This document shows, piece after piece, positions 20,412 to 32,200 of a stretch of 64,000 bases of DNA. Position 1 is the first letter of the stretch. Every line of letters begins with the position of its first letter. The stretch comes from Aphanomyces cochlioides (taxonomy: Eukaryota; Oomycota; Saprolegniomycetes; Saprolegniales; Verrucalvaceae): positions 1,488,001-1,552,000 of the forward strand of contig JAHQRK010000002.1 of the NCBI GenBank assembly GCA_019828595.1. The letters run 5' to 3'. A model generated the notes under the pieces. The model did no database searches, was not told the DNA's origin, and saw nothing but the letters and a program-made list of their open reading frames with translations. The position numbers and the translations under genes are program-made.

Positions 20412-23400
20412 CTACTCCAAATCGGCAATTTTCCACCGGCACAAGCGACCTGCGGCATATATTTCCACGAGGGTTTTGTCAAATTCACCGCGTTCAACGA
20501 GTTCGAGGTATTTGTTGTGGAGTTTCAGCGCTGCACGGGCATCTTCAATCGAATCGTGCGTCTCCAGTTGGATTTCAGCTTTGAGCAAGTATGCACACAA
20601 GAAACGTAGTGCAATTTTGCGCATGCTGGGCTGCTGGTATAGCTCCACTGTGTCGATAACCTAAGTTGCCATAAAGAGGATGACCACCGGGAAACAATAA
20701 ACCTGCTCTGGTGGAACGAATATGTTGACAATGCGGAAATCTTTGCGCAAACCGTGGCCGACAAAGACACAGCCAGCGTCGACGAGATAGCGCAGTTTCA
20801 TATACGCAGTCTTGAGCGACACGACATTATGGCGGCTCTGAGTTGGATCCAAGTCGCCCGCCACGAGGCCGCTGAAGCGTGTCAAGTAATCAACAACCTA
20901 GAGCAACAACGTCATGATCCAAGACGCAGAGAGTGATGGGTACTGGTTCGTTAGGCAAAACATAATCATCCACGATGACATTGTCCGTCTCGCCATGGAG
21001 CAAGGAGACGCGAGCTAGTGACTGTCGGCTTTCCTTGGTGACAATGCCTACAAATTCCCCGTTGTTCCTGCAGTCGACAGCGTTTCTTACGTGTGCCATC
21101 AGTTTGCAAGACTGCCTCTTCCATTTCGACAATGACAAATTCCGTGTCGATGGCAACGCGGTCTCCTCGTTGTGGTAATCGCGGCATCTCCACAGTTGCG
21201 GCTCCAGGATTGGGTGGCGCAGCTTGAAATATCGAATCAGGGATCTGTATTGACGTCTCGACTGTGCTTTGATAGTCCAAGGAGCCGCGACTGAAGAGAA
21301 GCACGCAAGGAAACTTCCACTGCGGCGAAAAATCTAATGCGTCGTCTTCAGTCGAAGTCGTGACGCTAAAGTCATTGCAGAGGAGCCATTCTTCGGACGT
21401 CCAGACGTGAGTGACCAGGTGGGCGTTGGGGCCGCTGACAATGTGCAACTTGTGTGGATTACGCACCACAGCCGAGACGACACCGATCAGGTGGAAAGCT
21501 TCGCCACCAACATGAATTGTCTTGGATGAAAGCCACTGTCGCGAATTCCACAAGTTCTTGACGTCGCTATTGGTAAGCCAGTCGGCACTTGCACATTCGA
21601 CGCAGATCAAGTCGGACATGGACGGATTAGACAGCTCCAAGAAAGCTTCCAAAGTAGATTCAGGCGTCAATGCGTCGTATGAGAGCTTGACGCGGTGCCA
21701 CGGTGTCGCCAAGGGAAGAGATGTCGTGAGGAATGCCAACATGCGCTCGACACGGGCAAGGATCGACAACGTCTTGTCAAAGAGGCCAAACACTGCCACG
21801 TCTGCAATCTAACAAGCAGTGAAAGACTGAAGAGCCAAGTCGACGAACCTGATGCAGCGCCGATAAAAAGTTCGTCGCTTGACAACTACGAGCTTTCGGC
21901 GGCGCTTTTGCTTTGGTTTGGTCCATCATGTGATATAGAAAGCCCAGTTCGCACGCGACGCAATGAGGCTCTTCGCACAAATGGCCAAGCACGAGCGAGC
22001 GAACGCCAGGCGCGAAGTACATCAACTGAAGCGCGGCGTTCATGTATGCAAATGGCAGTGCGTTCTCCAAGCCGACATGCGTCGTCCGATTGTACTTGGA
22101 AAAGTCAAAGACAAAGCCGTCCATGCCATGCTTGCTCAACTTGATCTCAACGTACTTGTAGCTACGACAAGGAGATCAACATCTCTTCAACACAGAGGCT
22201 GTGCGTACCTGGAAGGCACTTGATGAGTTGGATCTGCTTCGTCAAATGACCTGGTTGAGCTCGCGCGACTCGCTGACGCTTGGCGTGTCTTTGTCGACGC
22301 ATCGGCAAACCGAGGATCAACTGTAGCCAACGTCGTAGCTCTACCTTGGCCATACACAAACGAATTCCGCGCGTCGAAGCCGCGATGTGACGTGTAGCCC
22401 TGGACATTTCAGTCAGCTAACGGTATTCGGGATTCATCGTACGATCGTGTCTTTTTGCTGAATCTTCTTGTCAAAGTCGGGATGCAGCACTTTCGTCGGT
22501 TTTGGCGCGATGATAAGCGTCATGGCTTGCTTGAAAGTTTTGTCCGGTATCGATGGCAACCAAGCAGACAGCGGTGTGATTTCTTCGCCGTAGGCATTCA
22601 CAGACGGCCGAAAGACGTAGCGAGAGGCTGGAGCTGGCTCAAGCGGCGACAAAGTCAGAGGAGGCCGCGGTGGTCTCGTTGGTGGGAAATCGAGAGGCAA
22701 TTCCGACGGCTCGAGCAAAGCATGAGGAGCTGCAGACGTGCCAGAGTCGAACAATGCGACTGAGCCATCGGTAGCACTTCCAGCAGCCATGATTTCCCCG
22801 GTCAGGGAGATGTCCCAAGCAGCTACTGAGGACGGCAGCTGGCATACTTGACTATATTGCATGGGATCCGCCATGTCGAAGGAGTAGAGCTCGCCTTCTG
22901 AGTCGGTGGCATAGAACGCATGGTGGATGCTGTGGAATTTTACAAACGACGGAGGAAGTCCCAGTGAGGATGGGAATGGAATCGAACTCACAAGGCTGAG
23001 TGTGCGTAGATCAAAGAGCTTGATGAGTGGATCTGGGTAGATCTAGTCGAGGAGGATGCTTCATGCGGCGACACAGAGGGGCGGACGATACCTTGATCGG
23101 CGCATTTTTGTCGTATGGATTGATCGATCGAGAAGAAACACCGCAAGTCAGGACGTAGTTGTCAATCATGTCCATGGAGACAACGCTGCCGGAATGCGCG
23201 TTCGGAATGGAGGCTTCGATGCGGCGCGAGCGAAGATTCACATCAAACAGATCGAGCTGACCGATGGAAGTGCCGGCACATGCAAACGAAGAATCGTCGC
23301 TCGATGCCAATGCTGTGGTCGCATTGTAGAAGTCCATGCTCCATATTGGCTGTAATGGATGATGACCTTGGAGATCGTACGCAGCGAGATTCCCCGACGT

Positions 23401-23997
23401 GAGCCCAACGAGGAGATGGTCAGAAGCCTTGGGCGTGTCTGGACGAGCGAGACGTGCGCAAGTGATGCTTTGCGGCGACTCGACGAGTACGGCATTGTTG
23501 TGAACACATCCTCTGGAGCGAAAGACAGCCATTTGATCCGATATTGCCACCACACCTCTAAAAAACAGAGTGAGAGGATAGCAATCAATTGTTCGTACTC
23601 GTAAGTTGGCACGATTTGCTTGACGGCAGTTGAATTCGACACGATGCTCGTGTACTTGTCCATGGTTGGCAGTAGATGCGACGTGAGTCGGCCCTACACA
23701 CGCCCAATGCTCTGCTTAGACCAAACATCAACGCGGTCGTACGTTCGAATACCCAATCCAGAGCATTTCGTGGCATTGATCAAACGCCAACGCAGTGCAC
23801 GCGACTTCGTCTGCCGATAGTGGGGCTGGTACGCGGACCCATTCGACCCATTCTTCGCCGCCAGCGTATACATCCGACGAGTCAAAGTAGTCATAGCCAT
23901 TGTGCTGCTGCTGTGAGCCCTGTGAGATGGAAGAATGCATCGAATGGTGGTGCGGATGCCCCATCAGCCCCGCCGCAGCATGGAGTTGGCTGTGCAT
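20412..23997 (-). CDS. PAN2: PAN2, catalytic subunit of the PAN2-PAN3 poly(A) nuclease
   Basis: Ten exons: 23997-23743, 23693-23599, 23557-23092, 23042-22443, 22399-22209, 22161-21849, 21808-21091, 21047-20944, 20897-20703, 20660-20412; introns are 40-49 nt. The product is 1061 residues. The open frame extends to 24057 but begins with GTG after a stop, so ATG 23997 is used. Order: His/Ser/Gln-rich start, WD40-like propeller (to about 330), linker, ubiquitin-hydrolase-like domain without catalytic Cys ([29 protein letters not shown]), then a DEDDh exonuclease: AIDTEFV (Asp861, Glu863), [29 protein letters not shown] and HDSIEDA. The enzyme shortens poly(A) tails in the cytoplasm with PAN3. The intron at 21090-21048 resolves an apparent frameshift. 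Confidence 0.92.
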
Positions 23998-24321
23998 GGA
24001 TCGGTTTGCGCAGTCTTCGAAATTCGGTTCATTGTATCGCTCAAAATAGTAGGGCACTTACACTTTACCGTAAAGCAAAAAATATATAATTTGAGCGAAT
24101 TTGAATCTTGCACCAGTATGAACGCACGCCGTCGCAGACTTCACATCCACTGGCGCGGAAACTACAATTGAAGACAGCTTACGCTTTGGCGCAGTCTCCT
24201 GAGGACTAACAAATACAGAGCGATTTTATATGTACTATGATATATAACCTGTAAACAGACGACATTGGTTGACATGAAGTTGAATGCAAATCACATTCAA
24301 AGCCCCCTTTCCCTCCTTGAG

Positions 24322-24857
24322 ACTCGTGAGTAAGGCAGGTTGTACATCTGGTTCGTTGTGCAAAACGTTGTGCAATCGTTGTAGTACAACGGGTCTGTTG
24401 TACTAAAATTGTATAACGTTTTGTTATAAATCAAGAAAAGCTTGTTATAAAGTTTGTTATAAATATTCAAAGCCATCTATTCATATTAACAGAACAGCTT
24501 TTTATAAATATTCAAAGCCTTCTTCACTATTTTGAGAACAACTTTTTTATTGCTAACTTTCGTCGATTTGCCGAATAGATTTTGAATGTCTTTTTCTCCT
24601 CAAATGTATCTTTTACCAATAAAGGGATCCTCCTAGAACCATCAGCTACGCTAGTGATGCGCGAGGTACCATTGTTGCATCTTACCATAGCTTTGAGCTA
24701 ACGTTTGTGCATCAGAGCTCCATGCGCCTTACTAGTACATATAGTAATACCCTTCTCCATATGTAATGGTCCTGTTGCACAACGTGTTGTGCTAACAGCA
24801 TTACCTTGTTGAGCAAAAACTCAAAATCGTGTTGTACAACATGCCTTACTCGTGAGT
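24322..24857. mobile_element. MITE-like element with about 24-bp terminal inverted repeats
   Basis: Left end 24322-24345 (ACTCGTGAGTAAGGCAGGTT...) and right end 24834-24857 are inverted copies, with 17 of 18 inner bases and about 21 of 24 overall identical. Subterminal copies of GTTGTGCAA/TTGCACAAC and GTTGTAC occur near both ends. The inside is AT-rich with no coding capacity. No clear target-site duplication was found, so the exact borders are uncertain. Confidence 0.6.
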
Positions 24858-24936
24858 GATATGTCTTGAACTCCAAAACCTTATTTGATTGAAGGGTTTA
24901 GAAGGTTTAGGTCATTGGTCGATTTTTTGTCTTTTT

Positions 24937-25080
24937 TATGGGTTCCTCAAAGTCTTTTTTTATTTTGTTGGATTCTTTGATTGGCTCTATGTCCTTTTTA
25001 TTTTCATTAATCTCTTTGATTGGCTCCAAGTCTTTTTTTGTTTTATCGGATTGTTTGATTGGCTCCCATGTCTTTTTCTG
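24937..25080. repeat. 39-nt tandem repeat, three clear copies and one or two degenerate
   Basis: TTTGATTGGCTC recurs at 24976, 25015 and 25054, exactly 39 nt apart, each followed by a T-rich run with GTCTTTTT. A fourth weaker copy starts at about 24937. Because 39 is a multiple of three the array is open in one plus frame as a Phe/Leu-rich peptide, which I consider a by-product. Confidence 0.7.
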
Positions 25081-25783
25081 AATAGGGGTCTAAAAGTAGA
25101 TATTTTATCCTGCTAAAATGTATATTAGTTTTTACCCATGATAAAATATATTTTGTTTCCACAATTGAACTGTTAAAATTAATATTTTCAAGAATCGGCG
25201 ATGTCGACACCAAAGAGATCCACAGGCGCAGGCACACAAAAAACCAAAGGGCACAAAATCCAAAGGGCACAAGTAGCAAAGCAGCACAGCGTAGAGTAGA
25301 ATAAACCTCACAAACTCGACTTCTGTACGACAGCTCTGTAATCTCGATTATCACCCTTCAAGGAATGTAAAGACACTGGTGTTAGATTATTGCTTTTAGC
25401 AACCTATCACAACCTCCAGTGCAATCACAAACAGTGAATTTAACGAGAACAGCTCTAATAACGTTAGTCTAATAGTCGCGTGTGGAAAATCACGAGTTTC
25501 CACAGGCCGGACGCACCAGCAGCTTGCGGTGCACCAAAAACCAAATGAGATCAGATGACTGTGCTGGCTGACTCCTGCTAAGAAAACAGCTATTTCAAAA
25601 ATTAGTTCAATAGTTATTTAGTCCGACTATTACTTCGATAAAGTGAATTAAATCGAATAGTAAACTTATTTCGATTAAGTTAACTATTTAATCTTGACAA
25701 CACTTGATAAAGTAAATTTTGAATTTAATTAAGCGAGGGGGACAGACAAGATGACAACAGGACAACTTCCCGACAAGCACCAC

Positions 25784-25825
25784 CCAAATCTTCACCCTGA
25801 CGCAGTCATGAGACTGCGAATACAC
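25784..25825. repeat. TCTTCACCCT hairpin repeat, copy 1
   Basis: AATCTTCACCCTGACGCAGT is followed by a stem GCAGTC-ATGA-GACTGC and GAATA. A close copy lies at 59878-59918. Short motif plus hairpin resembles a transposon terminus, but no element was defined. Confidence 0.4.
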
Positions 25826-26785
25826 GCCAAAGTCTATCTAAAGACAGAGGGATTCGTGGTGCTTGCGCTCTTGATTGAATTCTCCTAGCTTGAATGCCTA
25901 ACGAAGGAACAATTGTTGAAGGCTTTGGGGGAAATGGCAGCGGAAGAACATTTGTGTCCTTGCTGCTTTTTCAAACTGCCCACATCAATCACTTACCAAC
26001 CATCCAGCCCAAATGATGAATAGACACTGCAGTCAGTTGTCCAGCTACAGCTGTACACGAAAAGACGAATACAGGTTTGATATGATTGAGATTCGTTACC
26101 CCTCAAATGCTTGAAAGACATGGGTTTCTTTGCAATTTGATCCACCTCCAGGCTCGCTTGTAGCCCCCCTCCACGTTGGGATATTTAAGAAGCTGTCCCA
26201 GGCACTATCTCATCTGTTAGTACGTTTCAAACATTGACGGCATAGTCTCCCTCGTTCCCCCCTCGTCGACCTCTAGTTCGTCCATGCTTTGTGTTCCAAC
26301 GCATTCTCTAGCTCATTGTTCTGGAACAATAGTCCTGCGTCCCTCTGTGCAGACTATTTATACCTCTCCTATCAGACAACTCACGAACATCCTCCCATTG
26401 TGCAGATTGGTCGAACCAACGAGTGGTCCCAGTCCAGGATGTGCCTCTACGGCAGTAGGATAGTCAGTTTGGAATTAGCCATGAAGTAATCAAATCGTGT
26501 CAAACTCACCTCCCGCGCAGTGCTCCCGGAAGTCAGAACACTCATTCACAGCGTCGAGACCGTCGATGCGCTGAGGTTACTAGGGCAGTTCTTTGGTTAA
26601 GTTTAAGCCTTTGAAGGGAACAGTGTTGCTGAGATCGTCGCTTGCCCCCTGAATTTCTATCATTCACCATCCACTCGCCGACAGAGACCTTCATTGATAA
26701 ACGGAAAACTTGAAAATTTTCATCTTTATGTCGATGGGCACATTTTCAATTTTCGCATCGGTTGACACTTCCTTGAGCAACAGCG

Positions 26786-27874
26786 ATGCGAATTGCCATC
26801 GTCGGGTGTACGCACGGCGAATTGAATACGATTTACGCCAAGATCGAGCAAATTAATGCCACGGAAGAGCCAATTCAGCTCTTGCTCTGTTGCGGGGACT
26901 TTGAGAGCATTCGCAACGACGTGGATTTGATGTGCGTGGAAACGCCACCAAAGTACCTCAAGTATGGCGATTTCACCGACTACTACACGGGGGCCAAGGT
27001 CCCTCCCGTGCTGACAATCTTCATCGGAGGCAATCACGAAGCATCCAACTACTTGCAAGACTTGTACTATGGCGGATACGTCGCCCCCAATATCTTCTAC
27101 CTGGGTAGTGCAGGTGTCGTTCAAGTGAATGGTCTGCGCATCGCTGGGTTCTCGGGCATCTATGATGAAAGGGACTACAAGTTTGGCCAGCACGAGAAGT
27201 TTCCCTACAGCAAAAAGACAAGGCGGAGTATTTACCACACCCGTGAGTTCCAAGCCTTTCAACTTGGCCACCTCAAGGAACACATAGACATTGTGATGTC
27301 CCACGACTGGCATCGCGGCATCACAACGTTTGGTGACGCTACACACGTATATCGTAGCATTCCAACATTGCAAGCGCAAGTTGTAGCAGGCACGTTTGGC
27401 TCTGTCGCTGGCGAGCATGTCTTGCACACTCTACAACCTGCGCATTGGTTCGCGGGCCATATGCACGTCAAATTTGCAGCCGATGTTGCCCATGACACTG
27501 GAAAATCCACGAAGTTCCTCGCGCTGGACAAATGCCCCCTTCGTGACTTCATGGAAGTTGTTGATATTCCCGCACCGCAAGAATCAAATACTGTCAAGTT
27601 GCAGATGGACCTCGAGTGGCTTACAGTGCTGCGGGCCACGCACCATCTCTCCTCAACTCAGCGCGTCCGCCCGCCCCTCCCTGAAACCCCCTTGCCCTTC
27701 AGCCCAGTCGACATGTCATGGATTGAAAGCCGCCTTCCCAATGACCAACAGACTGACTGGATCACTTCCTTTCAATTCTTACCAGGCGCGTCGATCGGGA
27801 ATCCACAGACAGATGAGCTCTTGGCGCTGCTGGACTTGCCCCATGTCGTCACTTTACCCTTTCAGAGCAAATAA
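26786..27874 (+). CDS. DBR1: Lariat debranching enzyme paralogue 1 (divergent copy)
   Basis: Intronless, 362 residues, ATG 26786. A calcineurin-like metallophosphatase domain has every metal-ligand motif of DBR1: GCTHGE, CCGDF, GGNHEA, MSHDW and GHMHVKF. The lariat-recognition segment differs from the standard sequence kept in copy 2: SGIYDERDYKFGQHEKFPYS against SGIYKSHDYTLGHFERYPYD. The block after SHDW is also altered (HRGITTFGDATHVYRS instead of PRGIEQYGRADLLLRRKSFL). The common GELD is GELN. DBR1 linearises excised intron lariats by cutting the 2'-5' bond. Ligands are kept while the substrate loop changed, so activity may persist with altered specificity; that is inference. Confidence 0.88.
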   Translation: MRIAIVGCTHGELNTIYAKIEQINATEEPIQLLLCCGDFESIRNDVDLMCVETPPKYLKYGDFTDYYTGAKVPPVLTIFIGGNHEASNYLQDLYYGGYVAPNIFYLGSAGVVQVNGLRIAGFSGIYDERDYKFGQHEKFPYSKKTRRSIYHTREFQAFQLGHLKEHIDIVMSHDWHRGITTFGDATHVYRSIPTLQAQVVAGTFGSVAGEHVLHTLQPAHWFAGHMHVKFAADVAHDTGKSTKFLALDKCPLRDFMEVVDIPAPQESNTVKLQMDLEWLTVLRATHHLSSTQRVRPPLPETPLPFSPVDMSWIESRLPNDQQTDWITSFQFLPGASIGNPQTDELLALLDLPHVVTLPFQSK

Positions 27875-28069
27875 TTTGATTAAATGAGAATTATCCAATC
27901 AAATATCACTATTTTCCACAGGAGACAATCAAAAACAGAGACTTGACCAATAAAATCTTACTATTATTTGAGTTATCCAATACAACTGCATCTCGTTTTT
28001 TTCGAGTCTCGTTTTGGATTGGATTTTATCCAATAAAAAAATTGTTCCTTTAATCGTGTCAAGTCCACC
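27875..28069. promoter_or_regulatory. Repeated TTATCCAAT (CCAAT-box) elements between the DBR1 copies
   Basis: TTATCCAAT occurs at 27891, 27973 and 28026, with ACCAATAAAA at about 27945. TTGGATTTTATCCAA at 28018-28032 is a palindrome with a 3-nt centre. These are probable promoter elements for the downstream DBR1 gene. Confidence 0.4.
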
Positions 28070-29254
28070 ATGCGTGTCGCCGTCGTGGGATGCAGTCATG
28101 GCGAGCTCGATGCCATGTACGCGACGATTGAACACATCAATTCCATGGAGAATGAAGAAACCGTGCAGCTTCTTTTATGTTGTGGCGATTTTCAATGTTT
28201 CCGCAACGAAGCTGACGTTGAATGCATGGCATGTCCACCCAAATATCGATCCCTCGGCGTCTTCCACGAGTATTACACGGGAGCCAAAGTTGCGCCAGTG
28301 CTGACGATCTTTATCGGCGGCAACCATGAAGCTTCCAACTACCTACAAGATTTGTACTACGGTGGCTACGTCGCCCCCAACATTTTCTACCTTGGATGTG
28401 CTGGCGTTGTCCAAGTGAACGGCCTGCGTATTGCAGGCATGTCGGGCATTTACAAATCACACGACTACACGCTTGGTCACTTCGAACGCTACCCGTATGA
28501 CAACAGCACGATGCGAAGTATTTACCACGTGCGGGAGTACCAAGTCTACCAGCTAGGCCATTTGAAAGACAAAGCTCCAATTGACATCTTTCTCTCGCAC
28601 GATTGGCCCCGAGGCATTGAACAGTACGGCCGCGCGGATCTCCTGCTTCGACGAAAATCATTTCTCCGTGATGAAATTGCCCGTGGCGAATTCGGCTCTC
28701 CCCCAGGCGAATACCTTCTCCACACACTGCAACCTTCCTACTGGTTCTCTGGCCACATGCACGTCAAGTTTGCCGCGATTGTGAACCACCCGTCTTTGAA
28801 ATCGACTAAATTTCTCGCGCTGGACAAATGTCTGCCCAACCGAGATTTTATGCAAGTCGTCGATATTCCAGCGCCACAGGAATCAACCACCACGCCAACT
28901 CTAACGATGGACCTTGAATGGTTGGCAGTGCTACGGGCGACGCACCATCTCGCTTCTGCCGATCGGAATCGCCCCCGCGTTCCTGAAGAAGACATGACAA
29001 TCGAGCAGGCGGATGTGGAATGGATTCAAAGCCGTCTCCCCGATGGTCGTATCGACTGGATCTGTCCATTTGAACAAGTCGCTACCACAACTGTCGGGAG
29101 TCGACAGACCGATGCGTTGCTAAACCTCCTCAAACTCCCGCATGTCGTCACGACACCACATGTCGAGCGTTTGGCGGCAGTCGCTGACCCGAACAGCATC
29201 GACATTGACCAAGAAGAAACCGATCCAAATGCGATTGACATTGACGACTTGTGA
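28070..29254 (+). CDS. DBR1: Lariat debranching enzyme paralogue 2 (canonical copy)
   Basis: Intronless, 394 residues, ATG 28070. It has the DBR1 motifs GCSHGELDAMY, CCGDFQCFRNEADVECM, GGNHEASNYLQDLYYGG, SGIYKSHDYTLGHFERYPYD, FLSHDWPRGIEQYG and GHMHVKFAA, with KFLALDKCLPNRDFMQVVDI in the C-terminal domain. An acidic tail contains two copies of an SIDID/AIDID-like motif. This copy matches animal and fungal DBR1 more closely than copy 1 and is the likely housekeeping enzyme. The two genes are in direct tandem, 195 bp apart. Its stop is 8 bp from the stop of the convergent PI3K gene. Confidence 0.92.
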   Translation: MRVAVVGCSHGELDAMYATIEHINSMENEETVQLLLCCGDFQCFRNEADVECMACPPKYRSLGVFHEYYTGAKVAPVLTIFIGGNHEASNYLQDLYYGGYVAPNIFYLGCAGVVQVNGLRIAGMSGIYKSHDYTLGHFERYPYDNSTMRSIYHVREYQVYQLGHLKDKAPIDIFLSHDWPRGIEQYGRADLLLRRKSFLRDEIARGEFGSPPGEYLLHTLQPSYWFSGHMHVKFAAIVNHPSLKSTKFLALDKCLPNRDFMQVVDIPAPQESTTTPTLTMDLEWLAVLRATHHLASADRNRPRVPEEDMTIEQADVEWIQSRLPDGRIDWICPFEQVATTTVGSRQTDALLNLLKLPHVVTTPHVERLAAVADPNSIDIDQEETDPNAIDIDDL

Positions 29255-29262
29255 GAAATCTC

Positions 29263-32200
29263 TTAATGCGCCAAGATGTGCGTCGCATGGTTAATCCGAG
29301 TCGTGACAGTCGCTAGGGCTTGTTGAATGAGTGCTTCGAAGCGCGCTTGGGCCACGTCGTCGCTCAAGTCGAGCAAGAGTGTAGAATGGAGCCATGGAAT
29401 CGTGTCGGCGGTGAGCTCGGGGATGCCAGCACTCAGTGCGAGTTGGAGAAGTGTAATCAAGAGTGCAGCATTGGCGCGGAGGATCAAAAAGGCTTGGACG
29501 CACAGCGCTTGGAACTTTGGGAACTCGTCGCCCATGACATAAACCATCGCAGGCGTCAAGACAAACGGCGCTCGTTCACGTTTGTAGCCAAGATATGTCT
29601 TGTAATGTCCCAAGAAATGGCCAAAGTCAATGTGGAGGAACTGGCCCGTCTCGGTGAGCATAATGTTGTCGTTGTGGCGATCGCCAATGCCCAAGACATA
29701 CGTCGCCACGCAGTAGCCAGCACTCGACAGGACAAAATTAGCCACGACTTCGTCGATGTTGGCCGCGCCAGCTTTGTCTTGGAGCCAATTCGCTAGCACA
29801 GTTTTACCCCACATAGCTGTCTTGACTGCGGCGAGTTTCTGGAATCGTTTCTTTTGTCGATGGCGGTCTCTGCAAATGCTAGCCAGCGTCGACGCGTGAT
29901 GGACTACTTGGATGAAGCCGACATTGTCGCCTGTCGAGACACATGCGTAGGCAGAGAGTTTGAGATCGAGGCCAGCAGTATGCCAGAGGTCATCCATGAC
30001 ACGGAGGAGTTGCAACGTCAGTTGGTCTTGTCGGAGATCATCTCCACATTTGAAAATGACAGAGTCGAGTACTTGTGGCGTCTCTGATGTCTTGTTTACC
30101 AAAGGTTGAGGATGTGGTTTCATCGGCGTCAAGTAGAGAAAGAGTGGCTTCTTCGCTGAGTCCATGACGCGGCATTTTTCAGGCTCGAATGCTTTGTAAA
30201 AGACATTCGGATGCAAAGGTAGCTAGATAATGACCAAAACATGTCAAAAGAGAGAGAGGGAGGAGAGCTAGATCTACCTGGAAACATTCAGGGACAATCG
30301 CATCTTGCAACTGTTCACGCAGTATTTCGTGGCACGCTGACGCTTTTGTGTACTGGTCTTTAATATGCTTGGCGACGCCCTCAAGAAGACGCATCACATA
30401 CATCGACTGGTACAATTCCAAGCGATAGCTGCCGCAATGACACAAATATTGTGTACAGAGCAGTTGAAAGCGACCTATCAGAGGGTTAATGCAAGATGGA
30501 AGCTGTGTGGAGGACCTCGAACGGATGGAATATGCAATTCCGCTTGCAAGAGCCAAAAGAGCGCATATCCGACTTCACTCGGTGACTTCAAAGCCCTTAC
30601 AAAGAGGAAGCGCATCAAAGCCGAGTCATGGTGCGGTTCATTCTTAAGCGCTTGAACTAGCTGGACCAAATACAGTCGCAGCCGATAATCCGGCAACGAG
30701 TCCAAGCATCGAACTGCATACGCGCGGACAAATGGATCGGGAAACTTGCGATTGAGAAGTTGTAAAGCCTTCAAAAATAGTAAGTCCTTAGATTCCTGAA
30801 GCGAGAGACATACTTGAAGGTAGGTTGGCGCAGACCACAGATACAAGTACTTGTACGCTTCCGTCGCATGCACACGGTTGCTCCAATCTACCGACAGCAA
30901 AAACGGCATCAGGGCAGCTGGCGTAGTCGTCAAAACTTCTCGCAATTGCCAAAAGAAAGCCTTGTCTTGCGAAGTTAGTGGTCGCAATGGATCTTCTTCA
31001 AAGGCCCGCAATTGACTCCAATCGTTATGAAGGTTGTCGTTCACGCGCGCTGACAAAGTCACGGGAATATCGTTTCCACGATACGTGAGCGGGTACTGAT
31101 ATTTTGGTAAATCGACCATCAAATAGCTCTCTACGCAGTCCCGGCAGTGTTAAACGTGCGTCAAGACCGCGGTCGTACCACAGGTATGGGATGGCGGGAG
31201 GATACACGCATCGAATTCAATGGGAAGCTCGACAAGGGGCAAAAGACTGAGCGATATTGTTCCAGTGCGGAAGAAATGATCGTGCGAGAATAAAAAGCAG
31301 CTTGTTTCCGCAACGATTCGACCGTCTTGTTTAGCAGAATGAACTCGCCACGTCATGTGCACAGCGCGAGGTAAGCTCTGGACGTTGCATGCAAATTGAA
31401 TTGGTGCTGCAAAGGCAAACGTTTTCATCGGGCCACGTTCGATACAGCGCAAGAGTGGCGTCTTCACAACTGGCACGAGGAGATCGCCGCCATGATATAG
31501 GCCAGCCGTGACGTAGATCGACTTTGTCTTGCTCAACACTCGCAACTTACGCGGTGTCAGTACGAATGACGACTCGACCTTGAACGCCATAAGAGAGAGA
31601 AGTAAAGGAGATTTTACCTGTGTGATGGAGCCCATGCGCTTGGAAGGACGGTCAACTTGGCTTAAATACGGCTGCATGAACGTTGCAGCCATTTCCAGGA
31701 GATGAAGCTCATGACTTGCGTACGTCGTCGCATCCGAGATGAGTTCCCACACTGCGGCCACCTCGTCCGTCGTTTTGGGCTGGAAGACTGGGACTGCCAT
31801 GACTGAGCGGTGTGAGCTGTAGAGATTCCAGTCGAGATTCTGAAGCGGTTCAGTCGTCGATGGGCAAAATGTCATGGGCTTTTGACTGCCATAGATGAGG
31901 CCTGGTAAACCAACCGAAATGGGCATTTGCGCTCCCTGGGATTCCACGTCAGTGGCAAACTATTAGCCAACACGGTGACAAAATGGTCCAGAGGAACGAC
32001 GACGCACCTTAGTGAGGAATTGCGTCGCTCTGATATTGACAAGATGCAATCGGACAATGTCAGCCAAGAAGACTCGTTGAAAGAGCCGTGCCATGCATTG
32101 AATGCAATGATCCAAATCCAATTCTGGTGATATCGACAGCAAAATCTCCCGAATGAAGGCTTGCGGCGTATGTCCATCTGAAGAAGCTGTCGTGGGCTCA

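Larger units (their letters stand above)
23998..26785. other. 2.8-kb AT-rich intergenic region
   Basis: No gene is supported. It holds a MITE-like element (24322-24857), a 39-nt tandem repeat (24937-25080) and a hairpin repeat (25784-25825). A short protein-like plus frame (25810-26020, interrupted by one stop) reads CLTKEQLLKALGEMAAEEHL followed by a CPCC pair; it may be a transposon scrap. Confidence 0.5.

Noticed and set aside
21068..21090. 23-nt GTAAG...CAG mini-intron in PAN2
   Set aside because: Removing it leads to a stop. A 43-nt intron using the later TAG (21090-21048) restores the conserved frame.
24058..24180. Extra 5' exon for PAN2
   Set aside because: Upstream sequence has no ATG in a usable frame; ATG 23997 inside the open frame is simpler.
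24889..25116. Phe/Trp/Leu-rich 75-codon plus ORF as a membrane protein
   Set aside because: It is the translation of a 39-nt tandem repeat, whose length is a multiple of three; no proper start context.
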